A DNA stretch of 64,000 nucleotides from Euptelea pleiosperma (lineage: Eukaryota; Streptophyta; Magnoliopsida; Ranunculales; Eupteleaceae). Below, one piece after another: positions 31,157 through 42,780 of the stretch. The stretch spans positions 13,983,103 through 14,047,102 of the forward strand of contig CM068549.1 in assembly GCA_035048495.1 (NCBI GenBank), given 5' to 3'. The position numbers and the translations under genes were made by a program. Numbering within the stretch: the stretch's first letter is position 1; each line of letters starts with the position of its first letter. The notes beneath the pieces are model-generated. The model was not told where the DNA came from. It saw only the letters and a program-made list of their open reading frames with translations, and made no database searches.

Positions 31157-31532
31157 CATGGTTTTAAAAATGGCCATTATAACGAAAATAACGGCCGTTA
31201 TAACGGATTCGGACCTCCCCTACTAACTTATGTACCGTTTTAACGCTCAAAATAATGGCCATTATTTTGTTATAATGGTCGTTATTTTTTCCGTTATAAC
31301 AAAAATAATGATCATTATTTTCTGAAAAAGTTATAAAAATAACGTCCATTATTTTTCATTTTTTTCCGTTATAAATTTTATTGAAAATTCAAAATTTGAA
31401 TTTTAGCGCTATTATTTCCGTTATGTTCCCTTTTTTTCTGTTTTGCCCATGCATTACAATCTATTATAACCGGAAAAAAATGGTAATGTCCACAGTCCGT
31501 TATACCTTCATAAAGGCCCCTTTTAAACCTTG
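31157..31532 (+). mobile_element. hAT-type MITE, AACGG/TTATAACGG variant
   Basis: CATGGTTTTAAAAATGG ... TTTTAAACCTTG, flanked by GTTTGGAC (31149-31156) and GTTTATAC (31533-31540), 6 of 8 matching. The interior is full of CCGTTATAAC / GTTATAACGG. Confidence 0.8.
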
Positions 31533-31540
31533 GTTTATAC

Positions 31541-33180
31541 TTCACATAACGGTGGGTTACGATTGTAGACGGGGGGCTTAAATGCTTCTGACCACCTTTG
31601 ACGAGGGCATTCACGATTCTAGGGTACCTGATACTGAGTACACCTTCGCTCACACCATGCTGTGACCGAAGCCGATCACAGCCCACAATACAAGCCATTA
31701 GAGGGCACTGACCATATGGATGTTTGGCCAGTCCCTCGGTGGACCTGCAAACCAAAAATCAGCCTGATTAGTGATTTACAAACTTTGGATCTTTGCTTCC
31801 AAATAACACTCAATAATGCTCAAATTCCTACGGTTAAAATCTACCCACGAAAATAACTTCAATTCAACGATTAGAAATAATAATAAAGATATAATAAAGA
31901 TATACATTGGGAACCACGTGTGTGAGATAACACAAATGTCAAATCATATGGAGTCACCACCAATTCTTTTTAACGGTATAATTGGTTACGGGGTTTGAAA
32001 ATAGATAACATTACATTTTTAGATAAGTAAAATACAAATTAGTGGCTTCATTGATCTACTAACCATTTGAAAGATCACTAGATAAGTAGGTCTTTTGTAG
32101 ATTAGATAAGGTATTAGGCATCCCAATTTACATATATTTAAATGGTTACCTACTCTTGTATCATCAATCATCTTTTCAAGTTACTGGTTAAGAAAAAAAA
32201 ATATGTATAATATAAATCTACAAGTATAAAAACATAAGAAAAAAAAAGTGAGATTACCCTACTATACATGTATTTTGAGTTTTCTGCGCAAGTTAAAAAA
32301 AAAAAAAAAACGATAGAGCAACATAAAAAAAGCACGAGAAAATGAATTAAAATAAACAACAAATATATAACAACTTAAAGTTCAATAAACAAAATAAAAC
32401 ATAAAGAAAAAGAAAAAAAGATTAAGGTGGGTAGGTGGAGTTACATATGTAAGTTCATCCTGATTACTAATTTCTATCCATTGGATTAGAGTCTTTTTCA
32501 TGGTTTGCTTTTAACCGTGGATTTTGAGCATTATTTTGCCAATGACAAAACGACAGCACCATGCACCATGATAATGTCCATGGCCCTTGGACCATGCGAT
32601 CATTACTCTTAAAATAATGGGGGTATTTACAGTACATTTAACTTTTTGTGTTTTTTTTTCAAACATCGACGTTGATGATGGATCATATTATGAGCCACAT
32701 GGCACATTAGTCTTAGAGACTACTAACTATATGGATGTTTGACCCATCCCTAGATAGACCGTTATACCAAAATTGCTCCGGATTAATAATTTCTATCCGT
32801 TGGATTAGTAATTTTCATTGTTTATTTCTAAGCATGGATCTATGCATTATTTGGCTTAATCGCATCCAAAAGTTAAAAATCACTCATGGTGATTTTTATT
32901 ATATACGTCTACCAAGGATGGTCCAAACATCCAGACGGTTAGTGGCCTCTAATAGAGTGCCATGTGGCACGCACTGTGGTCCATCATCAAATTTTTTTCT
33001 AGGGAAGGAATTATGCAATTGACGTAAACTGACGTCAATTAAGAAAAAGAAAAGTTGTTTAAAGACTTAATTACCCCTAAAAAACTACGTATAGACTTAA
33101 ATATCCGAAAAAAATAAAATTAAAATTAAAATAACATTATAGGGGCATTTTCAGAGCATAAGTTTTCAATATTTTTTTTC
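31541..33180. repeat. MITE remnants and AT-rich spacer, no gene
   Basis: 31650-31890 is a half copy of the palindromic family (CCTCGGTGGACCTGC, AAATCAGCCTGATTAGTG). 32430-32610 is an inverted copy of the 14930-15150 block. 32690-32980 is another decayed copy (GTGCCATGTGGCACGCAC). Between them lie A/T runs only. Confidence 0.6.
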
Positions 33181-33220
33181 GGGTCGCTCTACAGGCACCC
33201 ATGACTTTAAGCTGGGCACC
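33181..33220 (+). repeat. Left terminal inverted repeat of the 8.5-kb MULE
   Basis: GGGTCGCTCTACAGGCACCC, then CTTTAAGCTGGGCACC. The inner part repeats near 33258-33280 (CTCTTTAAGCTGGGCACCCA). Confidence 0.85.
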
Positions 33221-33562
33221 TACAAAAGAAAAAAAATTAATGATGAAATTACCCTTTTCTCTTTAAGCTGGGCACCCACACTCATGTTAGTCATAGTTAT
33301 GTTGTGTTGTAGGAGGACGTCAAATTCGCACGACGCCGAAGCTGCACTCCCCTCTCAATGAACTCCGTTTCTCTAAGATTACTGCATCTTCTCTTCTTCT
33401 TCTTTATACATCTTCATCATCTTCTCTTCCACTTCTCTGTACATCTTCTTAATTTTCTCAGAAGCTTTTATTTCTTCTAAATTTCTCCTCACCAAACAAA
33501 AAATTCCAAGTTAATTAGTCTCCTCACTCAAGTGGCATATGTGATTGGTGAAGAGGTTAACA

Positions 33563-35835
33563 ATGGAGGAGGTAAAACTTATAATCTTTTAAATTTTTAA
33601 TTTGTTCTTCATATTCCATTATTTGTGTAAACCCTAAATACTGGCCATCATGCAAAAATTTATGTGAAGAGTTTAAAATTTTATGTTAATCAGTTTTAAC
33701 ATGTGTAATTGTGTTGAGAAAATTGCTTCATGCATAAATATATAGAGTTCTAAATAATTTGATGCATAAATATATAGTGCAAACTTTTTTTACCTATTGG
33801 TTATAGATGTTTGAGTCGCTGACCCTCTGCTTAGTTTTGTTTGGACTTTGCCCAATGTGTAGAGTGCAAATTTTTTTAACTCATCGTAATTGTCTTGAAA
33901 AAATTGCTTCGAGTATAAATAGAGTTATATTTAATCTTGTTTGGACTTTGCCTAATGTGTGATTGACTGATAAGAATTATGTTTATACTTTTTATTAATT
34001 ATTTTTAAAACTCTATTGTAAAATTTTGTTTGTAATAATTTGTTATCAATATTTGTTTTAACCCATGTTGTTGTAGGCATCTGATTCATTAAATCAAATT
34101 GTTCCATCGGCTACATCAGTTGATGTCACAGATCGATTTACAACCGACATGGTATGTAAATTATCAATTTGTATTATCTATTTTTGAGTTTTATTATAAC
34201 AACAAATATTGATTGAATAGTTGTTTTTTGAATTTTGGGTTTTCAAAAGTCGGAATGAACTAATGCAGTGGACTAAAGAAGTTGGAAAAGTAGTTGGGAC
34301 TGTCATTGTGACTAAAAGATCAGACTATGGTGTAAATGGAAGGACCCCTAGACTTGCATTTGGTTGTGAGAGGAGTGACCAATATAGAGAGAAGCAATCT
34401 GGCAGAAAAATAGAAAATATTACAAATAGGGGTACGAAACGGTGTGGGTGCTCATTTTCTTTAAAAGTAATAAAATTTTTAAAGGATGATTATTAGATGA
34501 TTAGAGTGGAGTGTGGTATCCACAACTACATAGGAGCATCCCATTTGGAAGGCCACTCTTTTGTAGGGAGGCTCAGTGTTGTAGAAAAAGATATTTTGAA
34601 AGATATGTCGACAAATGGAAGTAAGGCAAGAGATGTGTTGAAAGTCTTAAAAAAGAAAGATTCACAAAATTCATCCACAATGAGTATGATATATAATGCG
34701 AGGGCAAAAATGAAAATTCATGAAAGAAGAGGAAGATCACAGTTGCAGTAGTTAATAAAAAAGTTACATGACCACAAGTACATTGAATTTCATCAGAGTC
34801 ACCTAGATACAGACGTGATTATGGATTTGTTTTGGACTCATCCGGAGTCTATTAATATTGGAAAGTGCTTCCACAATGTATTTCTGATGGATTGTACGTA
34901 TAAGATAAACAGATATAGGATGCCTTTGTTAGAGATTGTCGATGTGACATCTACTGAGAAGACTTTCACATTTGATACTTTTTATATAGAAGCTAAAAAA
35001 GAGGCTAATTTTGTGTGGGCATTGAAATGCATGTAGTCAACTCTCAGTCCGAATATACATCCAGTTGTTATTGTGACAGATAGAGAGTTAACCTTAATGA
35101 ATGCAATCATGATAGTTTTTCCAGAAGCACGGAACTTTCTTTGTCGGTACCATATTTCAAGAAACGTGTTGTCTAATTGCAAGAAAGAGTTTGAAACAAA
35201 AGAAGATTAGAATTCATTTTTATCGAGGTGGAATGACCTAGTAGCGTCATCTACTGTGGAAGACTTCTATGATAGAGTTGCTGCATTTAAAAGCAATTTT
35301 GCTAAGTATCCTGGTCCGATTTCATACGTCAAAGCCAGTTGGATCCGTACAAGGAATCATTTATAGCAGCGTAGACTGACGAGGTTACTCATTTTGGAAA
35401 TATAATGACAAATAGAGCTGAAAGTCCTAGTGCAAAAATTTAGACCAGCTGAAAAGTATAAACACAGTGATGTATAAATTTAGACCAGCTTTGTATAAGA
35501 ATCTGAGGAGAATTATTTCCAGGTCAACACTTGATATGATACTTCAAGAGGAAAAAAGAGCTGAGTCTATTAGTATAGATGCTCACATATGCGATTGTGA
35601 CCTTCGTCGTACGTATGGGTTGCCGTGTACACATGAGACCGTCCAATACAAGTGTGGAGGTCAGCCCATACCTCCATCGTGTGTCCATCCACATTGGTTG
35701 AGGCTTTTTACAATACCCACTGTTATCCCAGTAGAGGACCTAGGCTACACACCAGAGTTTGAGATGTTTAAACAGAGATTTGAAAGAGCAGGTCAAGATG
35801 TACAACTCCATCTTTTGAAGCAGTTGAAGGAATAG
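33563..35835 (+). pseudogene. MuDR-type MULE transposase, broken
   Basis: The likely gene starts with ATGGAGGAG (33563-33571) before a GT donor. Exon 2 is 34077-34151 (acceptor TTGTAG, donor GTATGT) and exon 3 starts at 34221. All three join in frame. Exon 3 holds RNELMQWTKEVGKVVG and CGCSFSLK (zinc-binding N-terminal part). The catalytic core has MDCTYKINRYRMPLLEIV (first Asp of DDE) and VIVTDRELTLMNAI (second Asp), and the end carries CDLRRTYGLPCTHE, a SWIM-like CxH zinc finger. This enzyme would bind the TIRs and cut out the element in the nucleus. In-frame TAG codons (34494, 34749, 35034, 35208) and a disturbed stretch near 35370-35460 inactivate it. Confidence 0.88.
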
Positions 35836-36620
35836 GTAACCTGTCTACCATTGGGTTGCTTGAACCAGTAGTGAAGACAAATACCAAGGACAGGCCAAAA
35901 AGTTGGTTGGCAAATAAAAGATCAAAGGTAGATTCATTTACCAAACGCGATCCATCAGCATTTGAGTATGCAGAAAACAATAAAAGAAGTAGAAACAAAA
36001 ATTGAAAGTACACCGCACTATGGCTCTTAAGGTACAAGTGTAAGAAAGTGAAAGACTACCCTATGTGGATACATTCTCAAAAGTTTTTCAACTCTACATT
36101 GCGAGAGTCAAAGACGTTCTTGGAGATGGATATTGTGGTTTTAGAGTGATGGCAAACCACCTAGGGTTGGGTAAGGACGACTGGGCATAGATCAAACACG
36201 ATTTGAAAGATGAGTTATCATTTCGCTTAGAGTTCTATGACACTGTATTTCGTGTGAGAGGTAGGGCTGCTGCCCTTATGCAAGTGTTAGAATGTGAAGG
36301 CCGTGGTGCAAATGAAGAACATTGGATGATTATGTCAGCATGAGCCATATTATAGCTTTGCGCTATGGAGTAGTTATGGTTCTCATATCTTCATTTCAAT
36401 GTCCGACTTTTCTCCCACGGTATAAACTACTACCGGTGTCCTCAGTCTACCATCAGATCATCGGCATTGGTTTTGTGAATGGCAACCACTTCGTACGCCT
36501 GATCTGCATAAAGGATGTCCACTCTCAACGATCATCAATACTTAGATAGAATATCATGAGCGTATAGCTGACAACTGGGCCACACCCTACCATGAATGTG
36601 TGAAGCATTTTGAATAGTTG
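35836..36620 (+). pseudogene. OTU cysteine-protease-like domain of the MULE
   Basis: Directly downstream of the transposase, decayed frames read SWLANKRSKVDSFTKRDPSA (a linker), then KDVLGDGYCGFRVMANHLGL (36110-36170). This is the OTU active-site block, with the acidic residue and catalytic Cys in GDGYCGF. Next come LEFYDTVFRVRGRAAALMQV and, at 36478-36501, NGNHFVRL holding the catalytic His. OTU enzymes cut ubiquitin-type chains. Fused to or carried with a MULE transposase they may protect or process transposon proteins, which is inference. Stops and shifts (for example the TAG near 36188) show decay. It may have been one long polyprotein with the transposase or a separate exon. Confidence 0.8.
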
Positions 36621-36679
36621 ATTATGTATAATACTGAACCGACACCGCAAAATCCCATAGTCATAGATTAGATGAAGTT

Positions 36680-36790
36680 AGGCCTGTGTGTCATCTCTTT
36701 TTTTAGGCCTACGAGTAATATTTTTGTAAGGCCTGCAAGCCATCTTTTTGTGAGGCATGCTAGCTGTCTTTTTTTTGCCTGCGAGCCAAA
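36680..36790 (+). repeat. Degenerate short tandem repeat
   Basis: Four imperfect units of the type AGGCCTGCAAGCCATCTTTT, ~30 bp each. Confidence 0.6.
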
Positions 36791-36860
36791 CTTATCATAT
36801 TGTAAATATATACTTGTGAATATGTACTTGTGATTATAAACTTGTAAATATTACTTAAGT

Positions 36861-37160
36861 AGAGTTGATGTTGGTGGTGGTGTGGTGGTGGTGGTAGTGT
36901 TTGTTTGGAGTTAGTGATGGTGGAGTAAGTAGTAGTGGTGATGAAGGTAGGGTTAGGGTGGTGTGGGTGGTTCTGGTAAGGGTGGTGGAGTTAGTGGTGC
37001 TAGTGGTGGTGGTGGTGGTGGTGTTGGAGTTAGTGTGCGTTGGAGTAGTGATGGTGGTGGTGGTGTGGGTGGTGGTAGTGGTGGTGTAGATAGGGGTGGT
37101 GGAGTTAGTGGTGCTAGTGATGGTGTTGGTGGTGCTGTTAGTGGTGGTGGTGATGTTTTC
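36861..37160 (+). repeat. GTGGTG-rich minisatellite
   Basis: Irregular repeats of GTGGTGGTG with recurring GGTGGAGTTAGTGGTGCTAG. It yields long spurious frames on both strands (Thr/Pro-rich or Gly/Val-rich) that I reject as genes. A similar block is at 38225-38440. Confidence 0.8.
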
Positions 37161-37439
37161 ATCAATCAAGCTGATTTTTAGTGTATTTATCTACCAATAG
37201 GTGGGCTTAACATCCATGCAGTGATTAGGCTCAAATTGACTCCAATTGGTTAGAATTTAGTAGTGATATAAGGGTAATATGCGATGATTTCGAATAGTAA
37301 CTGTGTGGATGTTTGGACATCCAAGGGGTTTTCTAACACACCAAAAACATGATGGGGTAATGATTTCTATCATTTGGCACTCCCATCATGCCAAGTGGCA
37401 AGCTCTTGGGCCCGACGAATCATGAGACTTTCAGCGCAA

Positions 37440-37945
37440 ATCCATTTCTAAAAAAATTTGCCACTCACAGTACTGTCCTACAGTGGGTGAATTGGTGCCC
37501 ATGGTCGCACTGGCCGTGGGTGACCTAGTGTCCACGGTACTGTCCTACCGTGGGTGAACTTCTAACCACAGCCAAGACAGAAAGTCAGATGCTAATTTTG
37601 GGCTCAATTTAGCCTCCACGACAGCACAATACTGTGGGTGCCTTGGTGCCCATGACCACGCGAACCGTGGCCACCTGATCACTTACGGTCAAGTTGGCCG
37701 TGGGTCACCTTGTGTCCACGATTTTCCTAGCCGTGGGTATCCAGGTAGCCATGACCAGGACCCCAAGTCTGAATGTAATTTTTATGGGAAAAATTATCTC
37801 CTCAGCCCTACAGTACCGTGGGTACCAGTGCACCCACGGCCAGGAAAACCGTGGATGACCTGGTAGCCATGGTTTTCCTAGCCATGGGTGATCTGGTACC
37901 CACGATACTGTATGGCCATGGTGCCCTGGTACCCACCACCAACAC
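37440..37945. repeat. CCGTGGGT palindromic motif array
   Basis: At least ten copies of ACCGTGGGT / ACCCACGG-type motifs occur in both orientations, mixed with GGTGCCCATGG, GGTACCCA and TTTTCCTAGCC. Neighbouring motifs can form hairpins. The spacing is irregular, so it is not a simple satellite. Confidence 0.7.
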
Positions 37946-38224
37946 CACTACCACTAACTCCACCACCTAAAACACCACCACCACCACCACTAATTAGCAT
38001 GATTGGTAATTTCCATCCATTCACCTAAGATTGGGACTCTACTCCAACTTTACCACACACGATCACCCTTAGAGTTTTTGGACAACATTATTGTTGGATT
38101 AACATGCTTCAATCCAACCACCTCCACCACCGCTATTTACTTTTCGTTCGCACAAAAAACGATGAAGCTGCACTCCCCTCTTCTCTCCATTTTTCATGGA
38201 TTTTATCATTTTCTCTTCCTCTTC

Positions 38225-38440
38225 TTGGTGGTAATGGTGATGATAGAGTGGTGGTGGTGGTGATGGTGGTGGTGGTAATGGTGGAGTTGGTAGTGTGATG
38301 GTAGAGTTGGTGGTGGTGATGGTAGAGTTGTGATAGTAGTGGTGGTGGATGGTGGAGTTGTTGGTAGTGGTGGAGTTAGTGGTGGTAGGGTGGTGGTTGT
38401 GGAGTTAGTGGTGGTGGTGGTGATGATGAATAGTGCAAAG
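38225..38440 (+). repeat. Second GTGGTG-rich minisatellite
   Basis: GGTGGTGGTGATGGTGG and ATGGTAGAGTTGGTGG units. It is the counterpart of 36861-37160 on the other side of the CCGTGGGT array. Confidence 0.8.
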
Positions 38441-38778
38441 GTGGTGTAAGGATGGTGGTTTGGAGCACCCCATACTCCCATCGATGGATGGATAATGTGT
38501 GGCAATACCCGCAATTTTTTGTTTTTTTTGCCTTCATGGCCCTGAACAACTGTAGGCGACCGTAGAGTGAACCCTTCACAATAAAATCATGCAAAATGAT
38601 TTTAAACATCACATAGTCATAGTTTTACGTCCAAACTTCATAATCATTTTATAAAAAAAAATTTGAACCAAGCAAATTCATTTGTATGAATTTTAACTAT
38701 CAAACATCATTTTACAATGCTCATGGGCCTTGTAAACATCATACACAAACATATCAAACAGATATAAACTCTCATCTC

Positions 38779-40770
38779 TCATCTCCTTCTGTTTGATTCT
38801 AGCTCCTTGCCCTTCCTCCTTAAACTATCCCATGCATTCCTCCTACTCGAACCCTAGCTCGCACCTTCAAGAAGTGCTTTGACTTCTCTGATCTTCTCTC
38901 TGAAGGTATTAGCCGAACATTCATCAGCGTCGTCAAAGATATTTACTATCTGATCTCTAGTTCTAATCTGCATACAATAAGCATATTTAAACAATTAATA
39001 TAGTTAACATATATACAAAAAGGAACTAAAAATCAATGTCGCACTTACCCAATCATCATTTTGTGTCGTTCATCTATGGGGATCGTAATGGAATGGAACC
39101 ACAGTAGATAGTCTTTTTTAGAATCCCATGGATTTACAACCTGACGTCCACGACGTGATTTCCGTATTGTGTAATCAGGCCACTGCTCCCAATATTGATC
39201 CAGCACATGGTACACCACATCATATTGGGCGGAGGTGGATCCTCGATTAGCTCGAATAGGCGCTAATGGTTCAGGAAGGATAGACTGAACATGTCCAAAT
39301 TGTCTAAGAACCCGAGCTGGGTGATAGGGTTCAATGACATTAAATGCCTCATGCACTCGGATAAGTATGCAATGTTCAGAAATGGGTAAGTATCTCTAAG
39401 TTCTTGATAGGGTTCCCATGTAACCTACAAAAATGAATCAAGGATATCAATGAATAAGATATATACATATATTTTATATTATATATTTTAACTGACCTCA
39501 TTAGGCCCGACAACATCAAGTGCCTCCTGAAGTACTTTCAATTTGGATGACGCATCCCCAGTTTGTGTGGTTGGAATCCAATGTTTAATTCGAAGATCTC
39601 TTAATTGGTTCTCTAAGTCTAGCGTACCCCTTATAGTTGGGAAATATTCATAAATCCATCCCTAAATAACATTAATGATAAAAAAAATTAGATAAAACCA
39701 ATACTTTCTTTAGGTATTTGTTTATGAAGTATACATCAAGTAGCATGAGATAACCAGCAATCTGCTTCGCTCCACACCTCGACGAAAGTTGCAACTGTCT
39801 ATAAAGATGGGCAAGTGTCGCTGCTCCCCATGCATATTCATCAACTTGATCGAGGTTCTGTAATAATCGAAGATACAACATAGGTATCTTTGTCCCACTC
39901 TTGTCATATCATAGAGAGTAACCAAGCAAATATAGCAGATATGCCCTTGTTGCACAATCAATTTCCTCATTTGAAGTATGTTTGACCCCGCAGAAAGTAT
40001 CAACTAACCACTTCATCCTTACTATGCATCTACCATTATGACAACTTTATCTCTCTAAACCCCCAATGTTCTTACCAATAGAGTTGCAGCCTCTTCGACT
40101 GTCAAACCTACTGCCGAACACGTCACCACAGGGATGCCCAAAATTTGGGACATATCATTTAAAGTGATGATCATCTCACCAAATGGGAGATGGAAGGTAT
40201 TCATCTCAGGGTGCCATCTTTCCGCAAATGCTGATATAGTTGCTTTATTTACTAACTTATAACCATATAGGGCCACATTTATTAACCTTGAATTAGTCAC
40301 CCATTTTCTAAAACGACTAGACTCCTTTGTCCAATCCCATGTGTCAATTTTGGACGTGTGTTGAATGCACTTTAGAGGAAAACGTTTCTGCATATGATAA
40401 AATATATTAGACTTTACTAAACATTAAAATGTATTAAAATTTTAAAAAATATATACAATATAACAATCGGTGATTTACATTATTTTGCCATATCTGATAA
40501 GCGATATGGTTTTCATAACTCTTTAGTATCGATGGGTCCTCTCAACCTCCACCGAATGGTTTAGATATATGATGCGTCTGAGGGACCTCAGTTTCCTCTT
40601 GTGATTCCTCTTCAAAAGCACCAATTTGTTATTCTTCTTGGCGCTTTTCTTGGTGTTCTTATTGATACTCTTCTTGGTGCTCTTCTTCTTCCACATAGAA
40701 TTGATGTTGATCTTCATATGCAGACTCTTCTTCAATTCTCGCTTGCCTTCGGAGATTTCACCATTTCTTT
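38779..40770 (-). pseudogene. Plant mobile domain (PMD) gene inside the MULE
   Basis: At least six exons read on the minus strand. Exon 1, to 40479, has an acidic Glu-rich part then YENHIAYQIWQNN (donor GTAAAT). Exon 2 starts at 40387 (KRFPLKCIQHTSKIDTWDW, FAERWHPEMNTFHLPFGEM, LNDMSQILGIPV). Exon 3 (~40030-39694) has RAYLLYLLGYSL and YAWGAATLAHLYRQL. Exon 4 is 39661-39497 (GWIYEYFPTIRGTLDLE, donor GTCAGT). Exon 5 starts at 39424 (YHPARVLRQFGHVQSI). Exon 6 is 38967-38779 (DQIVNIFDDADECSANTFRE). This is the aminotransferase-like PMD. In host MAIN/MAIL1 proteins it acts in the nucleus in silencing and genome stability, and transposons often carry it. Frameshifts in exons 3 and 5 and stops in exons 1 and 6 break it. 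Confidence 0.87.
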
Positions 40771-40986
40771 CAGATGTCGTAGGCGAAACTCATCTACTTG
40801 GTACGAACGAACTTCCTTCCCCTTCTGTTTTGCCCGAACTTCATATCCAACCCATTGTACTTAGAAACAGAAACCAATTACAAAATTATTAGACATTTCA
40901 GGAAAAACAAACACATGCGCAATTACACACATATAGGCATTTGAGATATTTTTACCAAAAAATTACGTGGGTACACATCAAATGAT

Positions 40987-41026
40987 GGTGCCCAGCTTAA
41001 AGAGGTGGGCGCACGTAGAGCGACCC
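40987..41026 (-). repeat. Internal third copy of the MULE terminal repeat
   Basis: GGTGCCCAGCTTAAAGAGGT to GTAGAGCGACCC is almost identical to the right TIR 41685-41724. It lies ~650 bp inside, just upstream of the PMD gene. Confidence 0.85.
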
Positions 41027-41684
41027 AGTGTGAAACAAAGCTAAATGATCTTTTGGACATTTTAACAAACACATGGTATGCTAGATAGACATAAAATCTC
41101 TATCAATATACATAATGATAATGTAAATAATATAAACTAAAATCAAAATAAAAAACTCAATACGAATAATGAACATAATAAAATGCAAATATTTCACATT
41201 GACAAAATGTAAACAACAATGTAAATTTTATTATGCAAACAACAATGTACCTTATATATCTAACTGTGTGGAAAGACTGAATAGAAGTCAGAAAAGGCGA
41301 ATAAAACACTGAAGAGAATCTGAAGTCACGAAATCATTTACTCTTCGTACTCTTTACCGCAATAACTAACCAAAAAATCAAAGGTTTTGTAGTTGCGTAC
41401 CCTTTGTACTATAGTGGTGCTCAAGAAGGTAACGGGGGATCGGGGGATCGATGATTAAGGGCTTTGGAGAAGTGAAAAGGATGGAGAAGTGAGAAGGAGG
41501 TTTGGATGTGAACCTCAAAATTTCAGTGTTGGAGAAGAGAAGAGGAGAGGAGGAGGTATTTCAGTATTGGAGAAGAGGAGGTTTGATGTGCATGGGAGAG
41601 ATTTACATTGGTTATGTGGGTGCCCAGCAAAATGGGGTGCCCAAACATGGGCCCTCTAATAGGCGTGGGTTCCCATCCATTATT

Positions 41685-41724
41685 GGTGCCCAGCTTAAAG
41701 AGGTGGGCGCCTGTAGAGCGACCC
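41685..41724 (-). repeat. Right terminal inverted repeat of the 8.5-kb MULE
   Basis: GGTGCCCAGCTTAAAGAGGT to TGTAGAGCGACCC, the inverted partner of 33181-33220. Partial copies (GTGCCCAGC, GGTGCCCAAAC) sit just inside. Confidence 0.88.
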
Positions 41725-41829
41725 TTTTTTTTTTTCCTTTTCTCTTGCAATACGTGGCGTTTATAGGTGCGCCTATTGTGAAGCCCGCGACCCTCGTCTA
41801 ACCCCAATTTTCACTTTATAATAGTATAG

Positions 41830-42205
41830 ATTGTTGCTTGGCTTCATCTTCAAGGGCTTGACTTGGTTTGTTGTTGCTTTGTTTAGTGCTAATTATATTT
41901 AGGTCCTTTAACGTGTCGACCTTTATGCTAAGGACTACTTCAACTGGAATTTTTTTCTCTAATGGGATTTTGACCAGTCAATCTCAGGGGCCAATGAATC
42001 CTTGTGTAACGCTTGCTTTTGGGCCACTAATATATTTATCCCATTAGTGGATATACACGCTAATAAGTCACTTGGTACTTTTTTTAGGAATGATTCTACC
42101 CGTTGAATTAAGGTATTCTTTTAGTTAATTACTACATACATCGGCTAGAAATCATTAATTAGTTTGATTTTTGGTGTGTATATATATCCACAGGGGTATG
42201 TTAGG
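41830..42205 (+). repeat. Upstream duplicated block of gene 4, left part
   Basis: It carries GGCTTGACTTGG, ACGTGTCGACCTTTATG and TTTTGGGCCACTAA, the order seen before genes 1-3. It is cut at 42205 by the FAR1-type MULE and resumes after 47231, with CATCTTGTGCTTACCCG near 47668. Confidence 0.7.
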
Positions 42206-42397
42206 GAGTGAATCTAGTATGCAACTGTTTGCATACTTTAGAGTATGCAAACGTTGGCAGAAAGCGACACGTGTGAACAAACCCCTGGTTAACCCAACCA
42301 GGGTTTAATCTTTTTAAAACAAAAAAAAATTTCTTTTAGGTGAATTTAAAAGTCCGAACAGAGAAACATTGCTCAGACTTAAAAGTCCGAACATCAA

Positions 42398-42780
42398 TTT
42401 AAAGCGATGATGTTTTTTTTCTGTTCAGACTTACAAGTCTGAACAATACATCCTTGTTCATACTTATCCACCTGAACAGAGACAAATTGTTCAGACTTAA
42501 AAGTCTGAACTTCGATTTAAAGCTATAATGTTTTTTTTCTGTTCAGACTTACAAGTCTGAACAATACATCCTTGTTCATACTTATCCACCCGAACAAAGA
42601 CAAATTGTTCAGACTTAAACTTCCGATTGTCACTTTATACCTGTGATTTTTTCAAATCTTACATCCGTGTTCACACTTATCCACCCGAACAATGAAATAT
42701 TGTTCAGACTTAAAAGTCCGATTGTCACTTTAAACTTGTGATTTTTTCAAGTCTTACATCCATGTGCACATGCATAACCT
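42398..42780. repeat. Subterminal tandem repeats with a palindrome
   Basis: Units begin TTTAAAGC at 42398 and 42516 (118-bp period), then shorter decayed units at about 42634 and 42729. Each carries GTTCAGACTTACAAGTCTGA-type palindromes plus CATACTTATCCACC. A cluster of palindromes just inside one TIR is a plausible transposase-binding region, by inference. Confidence 0.8.

Larger units (their letters stand above)
33181..41724 (+). mobile_element. 8.5-kb MULE with transposase, OTU and PMD genes
   Basis: 40-bp terminal inverted repeats (33181-33220 and 41685-41724) start GGGTCGCTCTACAGGC and differ at only a few positions. The flanks are T-rich, 8 of 9 matching (33172-33180 and 41725-41733), which fits but cannot prove a 9-bp duplication. 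Inside, the + strand carries a Mutator-like transposase followed by an OTU cysteine-protease-like region. The - strand carries a multi-exon plant mobile domain gene. Between them lie GTGG-rich minisatellites and a CCGTGGGT array. All genes are broken by stops or shifts, so the element is not autonomous now. MULEs with a PMD or a protease domain are known separately; I am not aware of this combination. Confidence 0.85.

Noticed and set aside
36855..37181. Overlapping frames of Thr/Pro-rich or Gly/Val-rich protein on both strands
   Set aside because: They arise from the GTGGTG minisatellite, have open frames on both strands and no start context or conserved domain.
38206..38514. His/Thr-rich frame on the minus strand
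   Set aside because: It is a simple repeat (GTGG/CCAC) read as protein.
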